Positions 44,615 through 53,817 of a DNA stretch of 64,000 nucleotides are shown piece after piece (position 1 is the first letter of the stretch; each line of letters starts with the position of its first letter). This stretch comes from Cellulomonas sp. SG140. Lineage in GTDB: Bacteria; Actinomycetota; Actinomycetes; Actinomycetales; Cellulomonadaceae. Location: assembly GCF_025770785.1 (NCBI RefSeq), contig NZ_JANZLA010000003.1, positions 124,001 to 188,000 on the forward strand, in the 5' to 3' direction. Both the position numbers and the translations under genes were made by a program. The notes under the pieces were generated by a model, which saw nothing but the letters and a program-made list of their open reading frames with translations, searched no databases and had not been told where the DNA came from.

Positions 44615-47600
44615 CTACTTGTAGCTGACCGCCAGCTTGCTGCTCGTCGCCTGTGCGGGAGCCCGGACCGTCAGGGTCCGCGTGGCCGCGTCCCAGCTCC
44701 AGGCGTCGGGGCCGACCGTGTGGCCGTTGATCTTGACCGTCGTGGGCGCCGTGGCGTCGGTGAACCTGACGGTCCACGACCGTCGGGCGACCTGGCCGGG
44801 GTAGGAGCCGGCGGCGGGCTCGACCGTGAGCCGGTGGGTGTTCCCGTCCAGCACGTAGTCGATGCGGGTGGTCGCGTGCTGCGACGGGTCCGTGGTGGTG
44901 CCGTCGTCCTCGTACAGGGTGAACGAGCCAGGAGCGCCCTCGGCGGCGGTGACCGTGACGGCGTCGAGCGGGTTCTGCACGTCGTTCGTCACGTTCGCGG
45001 TGCGGGTGGTGAGGATGCCGCCGGACCGCAGGAAGACGGGCATCGTGTCGAGCCCCGTCGTGATGTCGGCGGACGTGCCGCCCTGGTAGGTCGTGCCGGT
45101 GAAGTAGTCCGTCCACGAGGAGCCGGCCGGGAACCAGACCTTGGTGGTCGCGGTGGTGCCGGGAGTGGTGACCGGTGCCACCAGCACGTCGGGCCCGTAC
45201 AGGTACTCGCTGTCCGAGTTGGCGTAGGCGTCCTGCTGGTCCGGGTACTGCAGGTAGAGCGGCCGGACGACGGGGGCACCCGTGGCGTTCGCCTGCTGCG
45301 CCAGCGTGTAGGTGTACGGCAGCAGGTCCTCGCGCAGGTTGAGGAACGTGGTGGCCGACGCCTGGGCGTCCGCGCCGTACTGCCACGGCAGCCGGTCGCT
45401 GTGGTTGGAGTGCAGCCGGTCGATCGGCTCGAACGTCCCCAGCTGCACCCAGCGGGCGTACAGGTCGCCCGGCAGCTGGGTGGAGCCCGGCTCGGTGCCG
45501 GGCAGCTGGAGGCCGCCCGTGTGGCCGCCGATGTCGTGGCTGATGTTGGTCAGCCCCGTCGCCATCGACTCACCCGGCGTGTACCCGATCTGGAACTTCA
45601 GCGAGTCCCACGTGGAGATGGTGTCGCCCGTGAAGTGCAGCGTGGTCCGCTTGTCCGCCCACGGTCCGGTCGGCACGGCCGAGCCGTTGCTGTACCCGCC
45701 GGCCTGGAGCGAGCCGTACGCCCGGGAGAACGCGAACCCGCGGCCGATCCGCGACGCGGCGTCGGTGGCGTACTGCTGGTTGATCCACGAGTCGGGGGTC
45801 ACGCCCTGCAGGCTCGAGTAGGACTGGTCGCAGCACCAGTCGAGCCACCACAGGTCGTTGCCCGCCTTCGAGATCGGCTGGTGCAGGCCGAAGTACGCCG
45901 TCAGCTGGGCCGGGTTGCCGAAGTCGAACACGTAGCAGTCCGCGCCGCCGCCGGAGCAGCCGCCGGGCTTGAGCGTCCCGCCGGCGGTGGCCTGCGCCTG
46001 GGGGAACTGGGGGTCGGAGCTGAGGACGCTCGGGTGCACGTTGAGGCTCGTGTGCAGCCCCTGGCCGTGCGCCCAGCTGAAGAAGGCGGTCGGGTCGGGG
46101 AACTTGGACGGGTCCATCTCCCAGCCGTTCCACCGGTTCGGCGACTTGAAGTCGGTGTCGACCACCAGGACGTCGAGCGGCACGCCGTGGGCCCGGAACG
46201 CCGGCAGGATCGTGTTCTCGTAGTCCGCCGCCGTGCGGTCGTAGTACTCCGAGTACCACACGCCGTACGCCCACCTGGGGAGCAGCACCGAGGGACCGGT
46301 GAGCCTGCCGAGGTCCGCGAGGCCCCGCGCGTAGTCCGTGCCGTACGCGAAGACGTAGCCGTCCTGGTATGGGCTGCCGGCGTGCGACGGACGCTGGGTG
46401 ACGGCCTTGGTCGACGGGTCGAGCAGGGCCGAGGCGGTGTCGTCGAGCAGCGACCAGCCGTCCTGGTACATCAGGCCGGGCGCGGTCGGTGCCGACCCGT
46501 TCTGGCCGTCCAGGCTGCGCCGGTACCCGCCGAGCGGGGCGTGCGGCGCGAGCAGCGGGCCGTCGGTCGCCGTGACCGCGACCGTGTCGAGGTTCACGTT
46601 GCAGCTGGCCGCGTCCGGGCAGCCGAGGGTGACGGTGTCCTGGCCGGCCGCCAGGGTGACGGGGACGGCGACGATGCGCCACGTGTCCCAGCTGCTGGTG
46701 GGCTGCAGCGTCACGGAGCCCGGATCCGCGGAGCCGACGGTGACCGACATCCGCCGCGGCTGCACCGGCTGGCTGCCCGCAGCCCAGTTCGAGTAGCGCA
46801 GCTGCAGGCTGTACGTCCCCGCCGCCGGCACGCCGGTGACGGTCACGGCGTCCGCCGCACCCGCCTGCTCCAGGCCCGCGACGAAGCCGGCGCCCGAGTA
46901 CTGGTTGTGGTCGGCGGCGAGCCTGGCGCCGCCCGACAGCGCACCCGTCTCCGCCTGGCAGACGTCGCCGAAGGCGCAGGGGAGCGGTGCCGGGTTCGAC
47001 GGGGCCGGGTACGCCGCCCCCTGGTCGAGGACGGCCAGGCTGTCGATGTTCACGTGCCCCGTGTCGCCGGCGCCCTCCTGGACCCGCACGGTGTGCAGGC
47101 CGGTGCTCAGCGCGACCGGCACGCGGGCCTGAGCCCAGGTGTCCCAGCTGCCGGTCGGTGGCAGCGAGAACTGGGTCGGGGCACCGCCGTCGACCACCAC
47201 GCTCATGGTCCGCGTGGTGTTCTGGCCGTCGCCGCCCCAGCTGTTCGCGTAGCGCAGCGCCAGGTCGTAGGTGGACGCCTGGGTCGGGTCGACGGTGAAG
47301 GTCACGGAGCTGCCGGTGCTGGCGATCTCGGCGACGAAGCCGCGACCGGTGTAGCCGGCGTGGTCGGTGGCGACCGTCACCCCGGCCAGCGACAGGTCCT
47401 CCGCCTCGCACAGGACGCCGACCGTGCACGTGGGCGGGACGGCCGAGGCCCACGGAGCGGCGTCGACCTTCTGCCGGCCGGCGTCGAGGGACAGCTGCAG
47501 GTTGTCCTTGCCGAACGGCCCGGAGCCGACCTTGTAGCGCAGGGTGGCCGCGGCCGTCCGGATGGTCAGCCAGCCGTCGCTGGTGTCGGTGGTGAAGGGC

Positions 47601-47881
47601 GTCCGCCCGAAGCCGTCGCGGCCGATCACGTTGAACGTGGCCGAGTCCTCGAACCGGCCGGTGCCCGAGTACTCCGTGCGGATCAGCGTGGGGGAGAGCA
47701 CCTCGAACCGGGCGTCACCGGAGGTGACCGCCCCGGAGGTGGCGGTGGGCGCGGCCGCCGTCTCGGCCTCGGCCGGGCCGGTCGCCGTGAGGGTGACCGC
47801 AGCGACGGCCGCCACGGCGACCGCCGCGGGCAGCAGCCGTCGCCGGCGCCGAGCTCTGCGTGCTGCGAGGGGGGATGTCAC
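44615..47881 (-). CDS. Secreted GH31-family glycosidase with two inserted CBM6/35-type modules
   Basis: A 1088-aa exported enzyme. A signal peptide (arginine-rich start, then LLPAAVAVAAVAAVTL) ends near residue 37-39. A GH31 N-terminal beta domain starts around 55, is interrupted by two CBM6/35-like modules at ~152-286 and ~302-436 (each with CEAE- or CQAE-type starts, RYxN and a 'SWDTW' end), and resumes near APLGGYRRSLDG. The catalytic barrel (~525-800) has the predicted nucleophile D681 (WWLDW) and acid/base D753 (FTGDT). A C-terminal beta region follows. Alpha-xylosidase, alpha-glucosidase or related activity is possible. It lies 52 nt after the upstream glycosidase. Confidence 0.88.
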   Translation of the reverse strand: MTSPLAARRARRRRRLLPAAVAVAAVAAVTLTATGPAEAETAAAPTATSGAVTSGDARFEVLSPTLIRTEYSGTGRFEDSATFNVIGRDGFGRTPFTTDTSDGWLTIRTAAATLRYKVGSGPFGKDNLQLSLDAGRQKVDAAPWASAVPPTCTVGVLCEAEDLSLAGVTVATDHAGYTGRGFVAEIASTGSSVTFTVDPTQASTYDLALRYANSWGGDGQNTTRTMSVVVDGGAPTQFSLPPTGSWDTWAQARVPVALSTGLHTVRVQEGAGDTGHVNIDSLAVLDQGAAYPAPSNPAPLPCAFGDVCQAETGALSGGARLAADHNQYSGAGFVAGLEQAGAADAVTVTGVPAAGTYSLQLRYSNWAAGSQPVQPRRMSVTVGSADPGSVTLQPTSSWDTWRIVAVPVTLAAGQDTVTLGCPDAASCNVNLDTVAVTATDGPLLAPHAPLGGYRRSLDGQNGSAPTAPGLMYQDGWSLLDDTASALLDPSTKAVTQRPSHAGSPYQDGYVFAYGTDYARGLADLGRLTGPSVLLPRWAYGVWYSEYYDRTAADYENTILPAFRAHGVPLDVLVVDTDFKSPNRWNGWEMDPSKFPDPTAFFSWAHGQGLHTSLNVHPSVLSSDPQFPQAQATAGGTLKPGGCSGGGADCYVFDFGNPAQLTAYFGLHQPISKAGNDLWWLDWCCDQSYSSLQGVTPDSWINQQYATDAASRIGRGFAFSRAYGSLQAGGYSNGSAVPTGPWADKRTTLHFTGDTISTWDSLKFQIGYTPGESMATGLTNISHDIGGHTGGLQLPGTEPGSTQLPGDLYARWVQLGTFEPIDRLHSNHSDRLPWQYGADAQASATTFLNLREDLLPYTYTLAQQANATGAPVVRPLYLQYPDQQDAYANSDSEYLYGPDVLVAPVTTPGTTATTKVWFPAGSSWTDYFTGTTYQGGTSADITTGLDTMPVFLRSGGILTTRTANVTNDVQNPLDAVTVTAAEGAPGSFTLYEDDGTTTDPSQHATTRIDYVLDGNTHRLTVEPAAGSYPGQVARRSWTVRFTDATAPTTVKINGHTVGPDAWSWDAATRTLTVRAPAQATSSKLAVSYK

Positions 47882-47933
47882 CGTTGAGCTCCCTTGTTCG
47901 AGGCTTCGTCCAGGACGACTGCGGACAGCGTTG

Positions 47934-50900
47934 CTAGGTGCGGGAGGCATAGAGGGCCGCGACGTCTGCGGGCGTCAGCGCCCGGTCCCACACGTGCACG
48001 GCGTCGACGGCGCCGGGCCAGAAGTCGGTCTTCCCACCTCCGGCGAAGGCCCGGCCGATCGCCAGCGGACCGCTGGAGGGATCGCCCTGCGCCTGGTGGT
48101 TGACCGTCGCCTGCGCCTGACCGTCGACGTAGAGGGTGTAGGTGCCGGCGTTCGCGTCGTGCACGCCGACCAGGTGGTACCACCGACCGACCACCGGCGC
48201 GGCGTCCGAGAGCGCACGGCCCTCCCCGGTGGAGAACGCGAGCCGCTGGTCCGCGGCCGAGTACTGCAGGAAGAACCCGCTGGTCGTGGTCCCGTCCTGG
48301 CTCACCGCGGTGGCGAAGTGGCCGGTCGAGTCCAGCCGCACCCAGGCGGCGGCGCTGAAGTTCCCGACCGTGTCGAGCACCGGACCGCTCGTCTGCCCGT
48401 ACTGGCTGCTGCCGTCCAGCTGGACCGCGGACCCGGACACCCCGCTCACCCACGCCGGTGCGCCGACGAGCGTCGCGTCGTGCCCGCCGGCGGTGTCGTG
48501 GGCGACCACACCGAAGCCCTCGTCGAGCGGCCACGACCCGACCGGGTCGGTCTGACCGGCGGGGAAGGCCGTGCGGACGCTCTGCCGGGCGTGCGTGCTC
48601 GACGCGACGTGCGCCGGGCCGAGGTAGTCCGCGGTGGCGACCACGGCGGCGAGGGTTCCGCCCCGGTCGTCGGCCGGAGGCGTGAGCACGACGTGCACCG
48701 TCGCGGTCGCGCCGCCCCCGATCGCGGGGACCGGGTCCGGACGGGTCACGGTCCATCCGGCCGGCACCGCCAGGGTGACCGCGACCTGGCGGACGGCCTG
48801 CGCGGAGGTGTTGTGCAGCGTGACCGGCACGGTGGTCGGCCCGTCGACCGGCACCGGGGCGCCCGAACCGACGGTGACGCCCAGCGCCGTGCTGGAGGCG
48901 CTCCACGCCTGGAGCTCGGTGACACCCACGTAGGCGCCGCTGGGGTCGGTGAACAGCAGGCGGATCCGGCTGGTCGTCAGGGACGGGAACGTGATCCGGT
49001 TGAGCCCGTTGCCCACCGGTGCGGCCTGCTCACGCGTCTGACCCGGCACATCGGCCCAGGACGTCCCCGTCCAGTACTGCAGCTGGTACGCCGCGGCCGG
49101 CCGGACCCCGCCGCCGTCGTCGTAGCCGTACCAGCGCACGTCGCTGACGGGTGTCGGCACCCCGAAGTCGACCCCGTACCAGTCGTGGGCGTTGGGGGAG
49201 GAGTAGTTGGTCCAGCGCGTGTTCTCCGGGACCTCGTTGAACCACACCTTGCCGTCGATCGCGTTCCACGGGTCGTCGAAGCGCCAGGTGTAGGAGGTGA
49301 TCGGCATCGGGTAGCCCGTGCGCAGCGGGTTGGTCGCGTCGTCGACCAGGCGCGGCGCCGCGTCGGTGGGTCGTGCGCCGAGGGTGACGGCGCCGACCTC
49401 GACGCTCAGCGGTGCCAGGGTCGGCGACGTCGTCACCAAGGCCCCGTCGACGTAGACCCGCAGTCCGGCGCCCTGGTGGTAGTGGCTGCCGTCGCGATCC
49501 CAGAGCACGGTGACCTGGTGACCGTGGTACGGCACGTTCTCGACGAGGTAGTGGTCCCAGTCGGACGGCACCAGCGGTCGGATGTCGAGGTGGCTGCTGG
49601 TGCTGGGACGCAGACCGAGCAGCCCCGACAGCACCAGGTCGTCGTAGGTGGAGTGGTTGTAGTCCTCGCTGTGGTCGTACCCGTCGTAGATCCAGCTCGG
49701 CTGGTCCGGGTCGTGGGCCTCGGCCACGTACGGGACGCCGTTGCGCATCTGCGTCGCGGCGTAGGTGTGCAGCGCAGCGGCGTAGTCGGCGCTGGTGACG
49801 GTGCTCTGCGCCGGGTAGTCGTCCAGCAGGTTCGCCAGGCCGGTCAGCGTCTGCGAGGTGGCGAACGGCCAGCTCGGTCCGTCCCACCGGCAGCAGCCGC
49901 CCGCCTGGTACATGAACAGCGGGCTGCGGCGCTCCGCCGTCGTCGGCCCGAACGCGCTGGCGAACCCGTGGGGGTCGAGCAGCTGCGCCCAGGCGCCGGA
50001 GTCGCTCGAGTCCGCCGCGTCGAACTGCCACGGCACGAACCCGATCTCCTCCCGGGTGTCGAGCAGCTGGTGTCCGGGGTTGCCGTCACGCGCCATCGCG
50101 TAGTAGAAGCCGCGCGACGGGTCCCAGAGCCACCGCTGCATCGCGGCCTTCAGGTCGCCGGCTCGGGACGCGTACTCGGCGGCGAGGGCGGTGTCACCCG
50201 CGAGCTCGGCGATCTTGCTGATCGCGACCGCGTCGCCGTACTGGTACGCGTTGATCGTCGGCCGGTAGCCCGCGCCGCCGTGGTACGGGTCGCTCGAGCG
50301 GTACGACGACGCCGAGAACTCCATCGCGTCCCACACCGGGACCGACCAGTACAGCCCCAACGTCGGGTCGAGCTGCTTGTCCCAGCCGCGGTACTGGCGC
50401 ACCAGCTCGGGCAGCATCGCGACCAGCGGCCGGAAGTCCCCGCTGACCTGCGCCTGCCCGTAGGCGGCGGAGGCCAGCCAGAAGCTGTACTCGTGCGCCC
50501 AGTCCGTCGTGTCCGCGTTGACGGCGTCGGTCGCGGGCTTCGGCCCGGCACCCGGACCGGTCAGCCAGAACCGCACGTAGTCCTGGTCGTAGCTCGTGTC
50601 GCGCAGCCAGCGGCCCTCGGTGATCTGGTGCCCGGCGGCGGCGTCGATCGCCTGGTAGGGCGCCGCGTACCCGCAGCAGTCGAGGAACTCCGTCGAGATC
50701 CACCCGTCGGTCGGGTTCGTGTACCGCAGGTGCTCCTTGAAGGTGCGCCAGCGGTAGTAGTAGACGGACTGGATCGTCGAGTCGGGCAGGTCGACGAAGG
50801 GGATGTTCGCCTCGTACCAGGGCTGGTCGTTGAAGCCGGCGAGGTAGGACGCGTCGTCCAGGAAGTGCGTCCCGGCGCCGGAGGCGGCACCCGCGGGAGC

Positions 50901-51017
50901 GCCGGTCTGCGCGGCGGCCGGCCGGTCACCAGCGGCTTGGGCGCCGGGGGACACGGCGACGGCCGCCACGCCCAGCGCGAGGGCGCACAGCACCGCCTTG
51001 GTTCGCAGGAACGCCAT
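47934..51017 (-). CDS. Secreted multidomain glycosidase (MGH1/GH63-like alpha barrel)
   Basis: A 1027-aa exported protein with a signal peptide of ~28 residues ending AQA. Residues ~45-480 look like an (alpha/alpha)6-barrel glycosidase of the MGH1/GH63/GH37 group (acidic, aromatic segments such as LRDTSYDQDYVRFWL and GPSWPFATSQTLTGLANLL). A discoidin-like region follows (NTRWTNYSSPNAHDWYGVDFG ... FTDPSGAYVGVTELQAW), then a NEW3-like domain (VPVTLHNTSAQAV) and a C-terminal LamG/concanavalin-like domain. It is the first gene of a two-gene operon with the GH31 enzyme; the two probably act on the same polysaccharide outside the cell. The substrate is unknown. Confidence 0.85.
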   Translation of the reverse strand: MAFLRTKAVLCALALGVAAVAVSPGAQAAGDRPAAAQTGAPAGAASGAGTHFLDDASYLAGFNDQPWYEANIPFVDLPDSTIQSVYYYRWRTFKEHLRYTNPTDGWISTEFLDCCGYAAPYQAIDAAAGHQITEGRWLRDTSYDQDYVRFWLTGPGAGPKPATDAVNADTTDWAHEYSFWLASAAYGQAQVSGDFRPLVAMLPELVRQYRGWDKQLDPTLGLYWSVPVWDAMEFSASSYRSSDPYHGGAGYRPTINAYQYGDAVAISKIAELAGDTALAAEYASRAGDLKAAMQRWLWDPSRGFYYAMARDGNPGHQLLDTREEIGFVPWQFDAADSSDSGAWAQLLDPHGFASAFGPTTAERRSPLFMYQAGGCCRWDGPSWPFATSQTLTGLANLLDDYPAQSTVTSADYAAALHTYAATQMRNGVPYVAEAHDPDQPSWIYDGYDHSEDYNHSTYDDLVLSGLLGLRPSTSSHLDIRPLVPSDWDHYLVENVPYHGHQVTVLWDRDGSHYHQGAGLRVYVDGALVTTSPTLAPLSVEVGAVTLGARPTDAAPRLVDDATNPLRTGYPMPITSYTWRFDDPWNAIDGKVWFNEVPENTRWTNYSSPNAHDWYGVDFGVPTPVSDVRWYGYDDGGGVRPAAAYQLQYWTGTSWADVPGQTREQAAPVGNGLNRITFPSLTTSRIRLLFTDPSGAYVGVTELQAWSASSTALGVTVGSGAPVPVDGPTTVPVTLHNTSAQAVRQVAVTLAVPAGWTVTRPDPVPAIGGGATATVHVVLTPPADDRGGTLAAVVATADYLGPAHVASSTHARQSVRTAFPAGQTDPVGSWPLDEGFGVVAHDTAGGHDATLVGAPAWVSGVSGSAVQLDGSSQYGQTSGPVLDTVGNFSAAAWVRLDSTGHFATAVSQDGTTTSGFFLQYSAADQRLAFSTGEGRALSDAAPVVGRWYHLVGVHDANAGTYTLYVDGQAQATVNHQAQGDPSSGPLAIGRAFAGGGKTDFWPGAVDAVHVWDRALTPADVAALYASRT

Positions 51018-51335
51018 GACCGGACCCCCGTCTGCGATGACGACGGCACCGGCTGCGGTGCCTGCGGACGCCAGTCAGTGAACAGCAGCGCATCACTTCG
51101 GTCAATACCGATCAGACTCGAAAGACGAGACGGGGACAGAAGTGCCCGGAGTGGGATGACGCGAGGCGCGCCGGGGCGCGAGTGTCGGGGTTGCGCACGC
51201 CTGAACGGGGAATCGGTCCGGTATCGGCAGGATCGATCAGTCGACTTCCCCTCGGAACGGACTCCGACGAGCCCGGGACGGCGGGCGGGCTGCAGGTGCC
51301 GATCGCGCGCACGTGCACGCGACTCGTCGCCTCGC
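51018..51335. other. Upstream region of the glycosidase operon
   Basis: A 318-bp gap between the glycosidase start and the end of the nucleotidyltransferase gene, less GC-biased than its surroundings. It holds an inverted repeat TCGGT-CAAT-ACCGA (51098-51111); on the minus strand this contains TTGACC, a possible -35, so it may be promoter and operator together. I see no gene and no clear -10. Confidence 0.5.
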
Positions 51336-52031
51336 TCAGCTGCCGCGACGCGCGAAACCCTCGGTCAGCCGGCCGCCGACGCCGTCGAGCACCGTGTCGC
51401 ACACGCGGACCAGCTCGCTCACGTCTCCGCTCGCCACGGCGGCACGGTGACCGGCGAGCAGCTGGTCGGCGAGCTCGGGATCGTTCTCGCGCAGCCTGCG
51501 CAGCAGCCACTTGCCCGTGCCGAGCCAGGCTCCCCGGGAACCGAGCACGAGCTCCGTGGCCATCACCAGCACCTGACCGGCGACGACATCGCGCTCACCG
51601 GCGTCGGTGGCGCCCGCGAGGTCGTCGAGCGCATCCGTCAGCGCGAACCGGCGGTACTCCAGCAGGTCCGCGCTCCACACCGGCGGCCCGGCGGCCAGGT
51701 GCCTGCGCGCCCGCTCCTGCAGCTGCGCCACCTCGGCCCCCGCCAGCGGCAGGCCGGTGGCGAGCATGTGGGCCAGCGTGCACCCGCCCTGCTCGCGCTC
51801 GCGCTCGAACCAGTACGCGACGGACTCGTCCGTGTGGACGAAGAGCTCGACCGGCACACCGTCCACCCGGATCGCCTCCCGCACGCGGTCCTCGGGGCCG
51901 GCCAGGACCACGATGTCCAAGTCGCTGGTGGCGGTGGCCCGACCCGCACCGACGCTCCCGGCCAGCACGGCCGCCCGAGCATGCGGGAACCGTTCGGCGA
52001 CGATCCGGTGAGCGAGGGCGAGCAGGTCCAT
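51336..52031 (-). CDS. Nucleotidyltransferase-domain protein
   Basis: A 231-aa protein with the polymerase-beta-like nucleotidyltransferase motif GSVGAGRATATSDLDIVVLA (GSxxxG...SDxD) near residue 25 and a third acidic residue in VPVELFVHTDES. The rest is helical and may be a substrate-binding domain. It is similar to stand-alone nucleotidyltransferases that modify small molecules or proteins. It is not a clear MNT toxin-antitoxin pair because no HEPN gene is next to it. I chose ATG 52031 with an AGGA upstream; ATG 52040 is also possible. Confidence 0.8.
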   Translation of the reverse strand: MDLLALAHRIVAERFPHARAAVLAGSVGAGRATATSDLDIVVLAGPEDRVREAIRVDGVPVELFVHTDESVAYWFEREREQGGCTLAHMLATGLPLAGAEVAQLQERARRHLAAGPPVWSADLLEYRRFALTDALDDLAGATDAGERDVVAGQVLVMATELVLGSRGAWLGTGKWLLRRLRENDPELADQLLAGHRAAVASGDVSELVRVCDTVLDGVGGRLTEGFARRGS

Positions 52032-52123
52032 GCGCCACATCCTGGGGTAGCCACGGCGATCACGGTTGACGTGCTCGCTCGTCGGCGCGGTTGACGCTCG
52101 GTTGGGTTGACGACCGGTGCGCC

Positions 52124-53059
52124 TCACGACGGTCGACCGTGAGCGCCCTCTCGCTCGAGCCGCTCGACCCGGTCCCGGGCGCGCTCAGCCGTCCGTCCGG
52201 CTGATCTCGAGGCGGTCGTGGCCTCGCGCAGCGCCCCTCGGGCAGACGTCAGCCGCATGGTCAGCTCGTCGTTCTCGTCCTGCACGGCCTGCAGCTCGTG
52301 CCGCAGCACCTCAGCTCGCTCTGCGAGCGCCGCGCGCCGTTCGTCCAGCTCCTCCGCGGCACGACGCGCCGTCGCGGCCTGCTCGGCGGCGCGGCGGTCC
52401 ACCCGTTCGGCCTCAGCCAGGTCGGCGCGCGCCTTGGAGAGCTCCGCATCGCGCCGTTCCTCACGGTGCCGGCGAGGCTCCTCCTCGTGCTGCTCGGCGT
52501 CCCCGGCGCCGATGTCAGGGGCTGCTCGACGCGTGTGGGGCAGCGGTGCTGCGTCCACCACGGCCACGGCCCCATCGAGGTCGACCGGACCGAAGCCCGA
52601 CGTCTCCAGCGACCTGGTCAGCACACCGGACCTGACTGCGGCCGCGGCCCCGGGGTCCGCCATGGCGGCGTGCACGGTGGCCTGCACCTGGCCGAGCACC
52701 GACTCGCTCAGGTGCAGGCCCTGATCCTCGGCCAGGGCCCGCGCCCGCTGACCGATCGCCCTCAGCAGCCGCCTGCGCTCCTGGTCGAGCTCGCGGAGCT
52801 GCTCACCCGCCAGGGTCTCCTGCGCCTCGCGCAGCGCGGCCCCCAGCTCGACCAGCTGCTCCACGAGGTCCCGCTCGTGCCGGACGAGCAGGTCGACGGC
52901 CCAGGCCGCAACGCTCGGCCTCGGCAGGCGGGCGACCTCTGCCGCCACCGTGCGGTCACCGTCGCGGCGCAGCTCTTTGGCGCGCGCGTCGCGGGCGGCC
53001 GTGAACTGCTCCAGGGGCAGGCCGTAGAGCTCGACGGCAACCGCACCGGTGGTCGTCAC
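52124..53059 (-). CDS. Coiled-coil protein of unknown function
   Basis: A 311-aa soluble protein. Residues ~1-150 are mixed helical (LPLEQFTAARDARAKELRRDGDR); residues ~190-300 form a long Glu/Arg/Ala-rich coiled coil with heptad-like spacing, ending in a charged tail. No membrane helix or enzyme motif is visible. Similar proteins occur in actinobacteria without assigned function. The GTG start at 53059 is the first start with G/C-ending codons. It lies 93 nt after the gene upstream. Confidence 0.75.
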   Translation of the reverse strand: MTTTGAVAVELYGLPLEQFTAARDARAKELRRDGDRTVAAEVARLPRPSVAAWAVDLLVRHERDLVEQLVELGAALREAQETLAGEQLRELDQERRRLLRAIGQRARALAEDQGLHLSESVLGQVQATVHAAMADPGAAAAVRSGVLTRSLETSGFGPVDLDGAVAVVDAAPLPHTRRAAPDIGAGDAEQHEEEPRRHREERRDAELSKARADLAEAERVDRRAAEQAATARRAAEELDERRAALAERAEVLRHELQAVQDENDELTMRLTSARGALREATTASRSAGRTAERARDRVERLEREGAHGRPS

Positions 53060-53151
53060 CCGGCTTGCTCCGCAGCGCTCACCGCGCCAGTGTGCCGAGC
53101 CCGTCGGGTCCGCGCGCCCCGGGCACCCGCGGGCGACCAGGCCAGCTCGAC

Positions 53152-53538
53152 CTACGGTCGCGCGGAGTGCGTCGGCCCGGGCTTGGCGTGGGCCTGCTGG
53201 GCGATCTGCGGGCCGACGACGCCGCCGTCGCGGGCGTCCGCGGCGACGCTCTGCCCGAAGGCTGCGGCGGAGGGGAGGTCGCTCGGGCCCGGGTGGGCGG
53301 TGGCGTGTGGGTTGGCGTGTGGGTTGGCGTGTGCGTTCGGCGCGTGCGTGGCCGACGCAGACGCGCTCACCGACGGCACCGGCAGGGCCGCTGCGCCGGT
53401 GAACTGCTGCGCCACCGCGGGCGCCGCCACCGCGGTGCCGACCGCCACCGCGGTGATCCCCACGCCGACCGCGGCCTTGCCGGCCACGCTCAGGCCCGCG
53501 ACCTTCGTCAGCAACGCGCCCGTCAAGGTGCTGCTCAT
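53152..53538 (-). CDS. Small exported/membrane-anchored protein with tandem repeat
   Basis: A 128-aa protein. A hydrophobic N-terminal segment (AAVGVGITAVAVGTAVAAPAVA) should be a signal peptide or anchor. The rest is low-complexity Ala/Ser/Pro-rich, including the repeated NPHA unit (HANPHANPHA) from a 12-bp DNA tandem repeat. No enzyme motif is seen. GGAGGG precedes the ATG at 53538. The function is unknown; histidines in the repeat could bind metal, but that is speculation. Confidence 0.72.
   Translation of the reverse strand: MSSTLTGALLTKVAGLSVAGKAAVGVGITAVAVGTAVAAPAVAQQFTGAAALPVPSVSASASATHAPNAHANPHANPHATAHPGPSDLPSAAAFGQSVAADARDGGVVGPQIAQQAHAKPGPTHSARP
53302..53337. repeat. 12-bp tandem repeat, three copies
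   Basis: GGCGTGTGGGTT repeats at 53302 and 53314, with a one-base variant (GGCGTGTGCGTT) at 53326. On the minus strand it encodes NPHA, NPHA and NAHA in the small exported protein. It is likely prone to copy-number change. Confidence 0.85.
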
Positions 53539-53784
53539 GGTGCCCTCCGAAGCCGCGGGGCTGCGCCGTCGCAGCGCCTCTCACCGGTGATATCGGTGCC
53601 GGGCCCGCGCACGGTCACGCGGCTCAGCGAAGTTCACTCCTGCGGCGCAACGGCCGACCCACGGGGGCCGGTCCCAGTTGCCCGGATCACCGTCGGCCCG
53701 ACTCGCGCAGAACTTCTTCGCTCCCGGACCAATCCACCGGCCGGAGGGCGCCGAACCACCCCTGTCCGCAGTACCCGAACGTGT

Positions 53785-53802
53785 GGGCGGAGCGTTCCGC
53801 CC
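53785..53802. promoter_or_regulatory. Inverted repeat in the 5' leader of the CHRD-like gene
   Basis: GGGCGGA-GCGT-TCCGCCC, 15 bp before the ATG of the CHRD-like protein. It could be an mRNA hairpin affecting translation or an operator. No SigK-specific promoter was identified. Confidence 0.4.
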
Positions 53803-53817
53803 TGACAGGGAGTCATC

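Noticed and set aside
43388..52094. Two ~1500-codon plus-strand frames opposite the ABC ATPases and the glycosidases
   Set aside because: They are mirror frames without domains or codon bias; the minus-strand proteins have clear motifs throughout.
51336..53059. Nucleotidyltransferase plus neighbour as a MNT/HEPN toxin-antitoxin pair
   Set aside because: The adjacent gene is a long coiled-coil protein without a HEPN RxxxxH motif, and the genes are 92 nt apart.
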